The notes under the pieces are model-generated. The model was given only the letters and a program-made list of their open reading frames with translations, searched no databases and had not been told where the DNA came from. A stretch of 36,070 nucleotides of DNA, from assembly GCF_014694315.1 (NCBI RefSeq), contig NZ_JAAOXD010000007.1, positions 357,945 to 394,014 of the forward strand, in the 5' to 3' direction. Source of the stretch: Arthrobacter ipis. GTDB lineage: Bacteria > Actinomycetota > Actinomycetes > Actinomycetales > Micrococcaceae. Positions 33,740-36,070 of this stretch are shown piece after piece. The position numbers were made by a program, and so were the translations under genes. The number at the start of each line of letters is the position of its first letter. Within the stretch, counting starts at the first letter, position 1.

Positions 33740-34753
33740 ATGGCCGGCATCAAGGACGTTGCGGAACGGGCCGGGCTTTCCATAGCCACCGTTTCGCGCG
33801 CCTTGAGCGGCAGGGGGCATGTGTCGCCGGGGAGCCGGGAGCGTGCCCGGGCCGCCGCGGCCGAACTTGGATTCGTGCCCTCCTATCAGGCATCCAGCCT
33901 CGCCTCCGGCCGTACCCGCAACATCGGCCTCGTGGTCCCCACGGTCCGCCGCTGGTACTTCGCCTCGGTGGTGGAGGGCGTATCAGCAGCTCTCCTCGAC
34001 GCCGGCTATGACCTGACGCTCTACAACATCACGGAGGGGGCGGTCCGGCGCCGGAGCATTCTCCAGGACTTCCTGCTGCGGAAACGCGTGGACGCGGTCA
34101 TTGCGGTGGCACTGGCGCTGACGGAGGACGAGATCGGCCAGATGCTGGCTATCCAGCGGCCGCTGGTGGGCATCGGCGGACCGTTGCCCGGAGCCTCCAC
34201 CATCCGAATTGACGACCACGGACTGGCGGAGACGGCCGTCAACCACCTGATCCGGCTCGGCCACAGCCGGATCGCGCACCTCACGGGCGACTCGGTGTAT
34301 GAGCAGGACTTCAAGATCCCACGTACCCGGCGTGCAGGCTATGAGCAGGCGATGAAGGCCGCAGGACTACCCGTGCGGCGGTCATGGGTAGTCACAGCGG
34401 ACTTCACCACGGAGGGTGCCTACGCCGTGGCACGGGACCTGCTGGGTGGAACCGCGGAACGGCCAACGGCCGTCTTTGCCGCCTCGGACGAGATGGCGGT
34501 CGGAGCCATCCTGGCGGCACGGGACTTTGGGTTTAGGGTGCCGGAAGACCTGTCGGTGATCGGCATGGACGGGCACGAACTGGGTGAACTGTTCGGCCTG
34601 ACCACGATCGATCAGGATCCACGCGGCCAGGGAGCCTTGGCTGTACGCCTGCTGCTCGAAGGGCTCGACGGCGGAACGGACGGGGCCGTTGCGAACACCG
34701 AATACCCAACACGTTTTGTGGTTCGGCGGAGCACCGCGGTACCCCCGGCTTAG
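33740..34753 (+). CDS. LacI family transcriptional regulator
   Basis: A 337-aa repressor. The helix-turn-helix is at residues 3-24 (KDVAERAGLSIATVSRALSG), followed by the hinge and a periplasmic-binding-protein-like sensor domain (IGLVVPTVRRWYFASVVEG, RIAHLTGD, AVFAASDEMAVGAILAARD, LTTIDQDP). The effector is probably an alpha-glucoside or its phosphorylated product. It is co-transcribed with the alpha-glucosidase and very likely binds the two operators at 31861 and 31940, forming an autoregulated unit. It faces the SRPBCC gene with only 7 bp between stops and no visible terminator. Confidence 0.95.
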   Translation: MAGIKDVAERAGLSIATVSRALSGRGHVSPGSRERARAAAAELGFVPSYQASSLASGRTRNIGLVVPTVRRWYFASVVEGVSAALLDAGYDLTLYNITEGAVRRRSILQDFLLRKRVDAVIAVALALTEDEIGQMLAIQRPLVGIGGPLPGASTIRIDDHGLAETAVNHLIRLGHSRIAHLTGDSVYEQDFKIPRTRRAGYEQAMKAAGLPVRRSWVVTADFTTEGAYAVARDLLGGTAERPTAVFAASDEMAVGAILAARDFGFRVPEDLSVIGMDGHELGELFGLTTIDQDPRGQGALAVRLLLEGLDGGTDGAVANTEYPTRFVVRRSTAVPPA

Positions 34754-34760
34754 GTTGCCG

Positions 34761-35249
34761 CTACTCAGCAGCGCCGCCCATGAACCTTGCGTACCGGCCC
34801 AGAACTTCCGGCCAGTCCTTTTCCCAGGCGGCACGGGTGCCGGCCGGATCCTCGGCCCCTTCCCAGCCGTCATGGACTACCCGCACCTCGGTGCCTTCCA
34901 CCACGCCGCGGAACACGACGCGCAGCTCGGTTGACCACAACGCGGTGCTGCCGGGATACCAGGATGCGTGGAAAGAGAGCGGAGGTTGCCAGTCGTCAAT
35001 GGTTCCCCAGGTGGCGCCCCGGCCGTCGTCCGCGGTCTCCAGGATCAGGTTCTCCTCGAACTCCACGTAGGAGCCCGGACCATACACACTGTTGGTCTCC
35101 ATGGGCCACCAGAGATGAGTGTGGTCGGTGAACCCTATGAATGCGCGGGACACGGGCCCGGGGACAACAGCACTGCAGATGACGGGGTCCAGGTTATCTA
35201 CGGGCTCAGGCGCTTCATTGCCGGCGGCGTGGCTGAAGAGATTTTCCAT
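34761..35249 (-). CDS. SRPBCC family protein (AHSA1-like)
   Basis: A 162-aa single-domain protein of the START/Bet v1-like SRPBCC superfamily, closest in layout to the Aha1-like (activator of Hsp90 homologue) bacterial group: VSRAFIGFTDHTHLWWP near the start, then GSYVEFEENLILET, WGTIDDWQPPLSFHASWYPG, and a C-terminal helix WEKDWPEVLGRYARFM. These proteins bind hydrophobic ligands in a central cavity; the ligand is unknown. The ATG at 35249 is followed by the typical start MENLFSH; the open frame extends to 35273. The ribosome-binding site is weak. The 32-bp repeat array begins 32 bp upstream, so its promoter lies within or beyond that array. Confidence 0.85.
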   Translation of the reverse strand: MENLFSHAAGNEAPEPVDNLDPVICSAVVPGPVSRAFIGFTDHTHLWWPMETNSVYGPGSYVEFEENLILETADDGRGATWGTIDDWQPPLSFHASWYPGSTALWSTELRVVFRGVVEGTEVRVVHDGWEGAEDPAGTRAAWEKDWPEVLGRYARFMGGAAE

Positions 35250-35280
35250 GGCTACCAACTCTACCGTCCCCAACTCTACG

Positions 35281-35408
35281 CTTCCTCACATCCGCTCGCC
35301 TCAACCCACGCCCTTCCTCACATCCCGTCGCCTCAACCCGCACCCTTCCTCACATCCCGTCGCCTCAGCCCGGACGCTTCCTCACATCCCGTCGCCTCAA
35401 ACGCTCTG
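35281..35408 (+). repeat. 32-bp tandem repeat array, left (4 units)
   Basis: Four head-to-tail units start at 35281, 35313, 35345 and 35377, each beginning CTTCCTCACATCC and continuing CGTCGCCTCA; the last 6-8 bases vary. The period is exactly 32 bp with no unique spacers. The reverse complement is clearly related to the array at 35800, so the two arrays face each other. Confidence 0.9.
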
Positions 35409-35448
35409 ACCGTTCTGCCGCGCGCGCCCGAACTGCTTGAGGACCCCG

Positions 35449-35658
35449 TTAAGGTAGCGGGGCTAGCTGCTCGCACCGGAGGCAATAACGCCGGCGCCCA
35501 TGGTGGCGATGATGCCCCTGCTGACGCGTTCGACGCCGGCGCTCACCCTTTGGGCGCCGCAACCAGTTCATCGCTTTGTAAGCGATGACCGCGACGACAG
35601 CCAGGTAGGCGAATGCGATGACCGCTTCCACTGAGCCCAAGATCATCGCGGTACCCAT
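35449..35658 (-). pseudogene. Possible remnant of a membrane-protein gene
   Basis: One minus-strand frame encodes MGTAMILGSVEAVIAFAYL and continues as a convincing TM helix ending YKAMNWLRRPKGERRRR, after which it turns into implausible His/Arg-rich sequence. A second frame (35463-35546) carries ERVSRGIIATMGAGVIASG, also membrane-like, and a third upstream one reads AGIAAAAGSAVAAMA before a stop. Hydrophobic stretches that switch frame suggest a decayed multi-pass membrane protein; a genuine short membrane protein is the alternative. Not recognised. The rest of the 35250-35983 gap holds the two repeat arrays. Confidence 0.3.
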
Positions 35659-35799
35659 GGTGTCGCCGCCAGTCCCACGCCGATAAGGGCCGCCTATGCC
35701 ATAGCGGCAACCGCCGAACCCGCCGCAGCAGCAATCCCTGCGCTGGGCCGGTTCAACGCGATACGCAGTACCAAGAACGTGTCAGGAATTGATGATCGA

Positions 35800-35895
35800 G
35801 CGTCCGCGAAAAAGCCGGAGGACGTGAGGACGCGTCCGCGGAAAAGCCGCAGGACGTGAGGACGCGTCCGGGGAAGAGCTGCAGGATCTGAGGGA
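35800..35895 (-). repeat. 32-bp tandem repeat array, right (3 units)
   Basis: Units start at 35800, 35832 and 35864, each beginning GCGTCCG and containing GCCGCAGGACGTGAGGAC or a variant. The period is again exactly 32 bp. Reverse-complemented, the units share about 20 of 32 positions with those of the left array (block TCCTCACRTCC), so both belong to one family in opposite orientation. Confidence 0.85.
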
Positions 35896-35941
35896 AGGGT
35901 TTGGCGGGGCCGGGGTGGTGTGGCTCTGGGGGTTAAATGGG

Positions 35942-35971
35942 TCAGGCCCCGACGTTAGTGTCGGGGCCTGA
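35942..35971 (-). terminator. Terminator hairpin of the rRNA operon
   Basis: TCAGGCCCCGAC and GTCGGGGCCTGA are perfect 12-bp arms around a 6-nt loop, located about 12 bp past the 5S rRNA 3' end on the minus strand. No strong U-tract. Confidence 0.85.
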
Positions 35972-35983
35972 GCCTTAATGAGT

Positions 35984-36070
35984 GTCCGGCGGTGACCTAC
36001 TCTCCCACACCCTCCCGGGTGCAGTACCATCGGCGCTGTGGGTCTTAGCTTCCGGGTTCGGAATGGGACC
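35984..36070 (-). rRNA. rrf: 5S ribosomal RNA, 3' part
   Basis: On the minus strand the edge sequence reads GGTCCCATTCCGAACCCGGA, AGCTAAGACCCACAGCGCCG, ATGGTACTGCACCCGGGAGG and GTGTGGGAGAGTAGGTCACC before CGCCGGAC. These are the conserved loop B to helix I parts of actinobacterial 5S rRNA. About 30 nt of the 5' end, and presumably 23S and 16S, lie beyond the right edge. Confidence 0.95.

Noticed and set aside
35281..35408. Possible CRISPR array
   Set aside because: Units are contiguous 32-bp tandem repeats without unique spacers, only four copies, and no cas genes are in the window.

Overview
The window is a high-GC chromosomal segment from an actinobacterium, most likely a Micrococcaceae member of the Arthrobacter/Pseudarthrobacter group. 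This rests on strongly GC-rich third codon positions, an actinobacterial-type ergothioneine cluster, a DUF4193 protein, a DUF4032 protein, a tandem glycine riboswitch before gcvP, and a 5S rRNA of the expected type. The assignment is by family recognition and was not tested by alignment.

Layout, left to right. (1) 1-1.76 kb: the N-terminal half of gcvP (minus strand, running off the left edge) with a two-aptamer glycine riboswitch in its leader. (2) 1.9-4.1 kb: a TetR regulator and a divergent 14-TM MFS drug exporter sharing a 28-bp palindromic operator. (3) 4.2-4.7 kb: Dps. (4) 4.8-8.6 kb: an agmatine operon (nitrilase-type N-carbamoylputrescine amidase, agmatine deiminase, APC permease) with two copies of an unassigned operator. 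(5) 8.7-10.8 kb: small proteins (a secreted AMIN-like protein, DUF4193, an unrecognised 89-aa protein and a conserved hypothetical). (6) 10.9-16.4 kb: a minus-strand catabolic operon of unknown substrate (flavin amine-oxidase-like enzyme, DHDPS-family lyase, aminobutyraldehyde-dehydrogenase-like ALDH, MFS importer). (7) 16.4-22.6 kb: the ergothioneine cluster (egtA-egtB-egtC-egtD on minus, an egtE-like PLP enzyme convergent on plus), bracketed by two direct copies of an intergenic repeat of about 185 bp. (8) 22.6-26.2 kb: tRNA-Thr(UGU), a membrane-anchored DsbA-like protein, and otsA-otsB for trehalose. (9) 26.3-30.3 kb: an orphan sugar-ABC ATPase (MsiK/UgpC type), a DUF4032 protein and a cytosine-deaminase-like amidohydrolase. 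(10) 30.4-34.8 kb: a GlcD-type FAD oxidase, a GH13 alpha-glucosidase and its LacI regulator, with two LacI operators in front of the glucosidase. (11) 34.8-36.07 kb: an SRPBCC protein, two inverted 32-bp tandem-repeat arrays around a probable gene remnant, and the 3' part of a 5S rRNA whose operon lies to the right.

Functional links. The agmatine operon should yield putrescine, and the flavoenzyme/ALDH operon could oxidise an amine to an amino acid, so together they might form an agmatine-to-GABA route; this is inference, and the DHDPS-family member does not fit it. Ergothioneine, trehalose, Dps and the DsbA-like protein together suggest stress and redox protection. The alpha-glucosidase plus an ATPase able to energise several sugar importers fits growth on plant- or soil-derived oligosaccharides.

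The least explained structures are the composite repeat bracketing the egt cluster, the paired operators before the agmatine operon, the four-gene catabolic operon, and the facing 32-bp arrays next to the rRNA operon.
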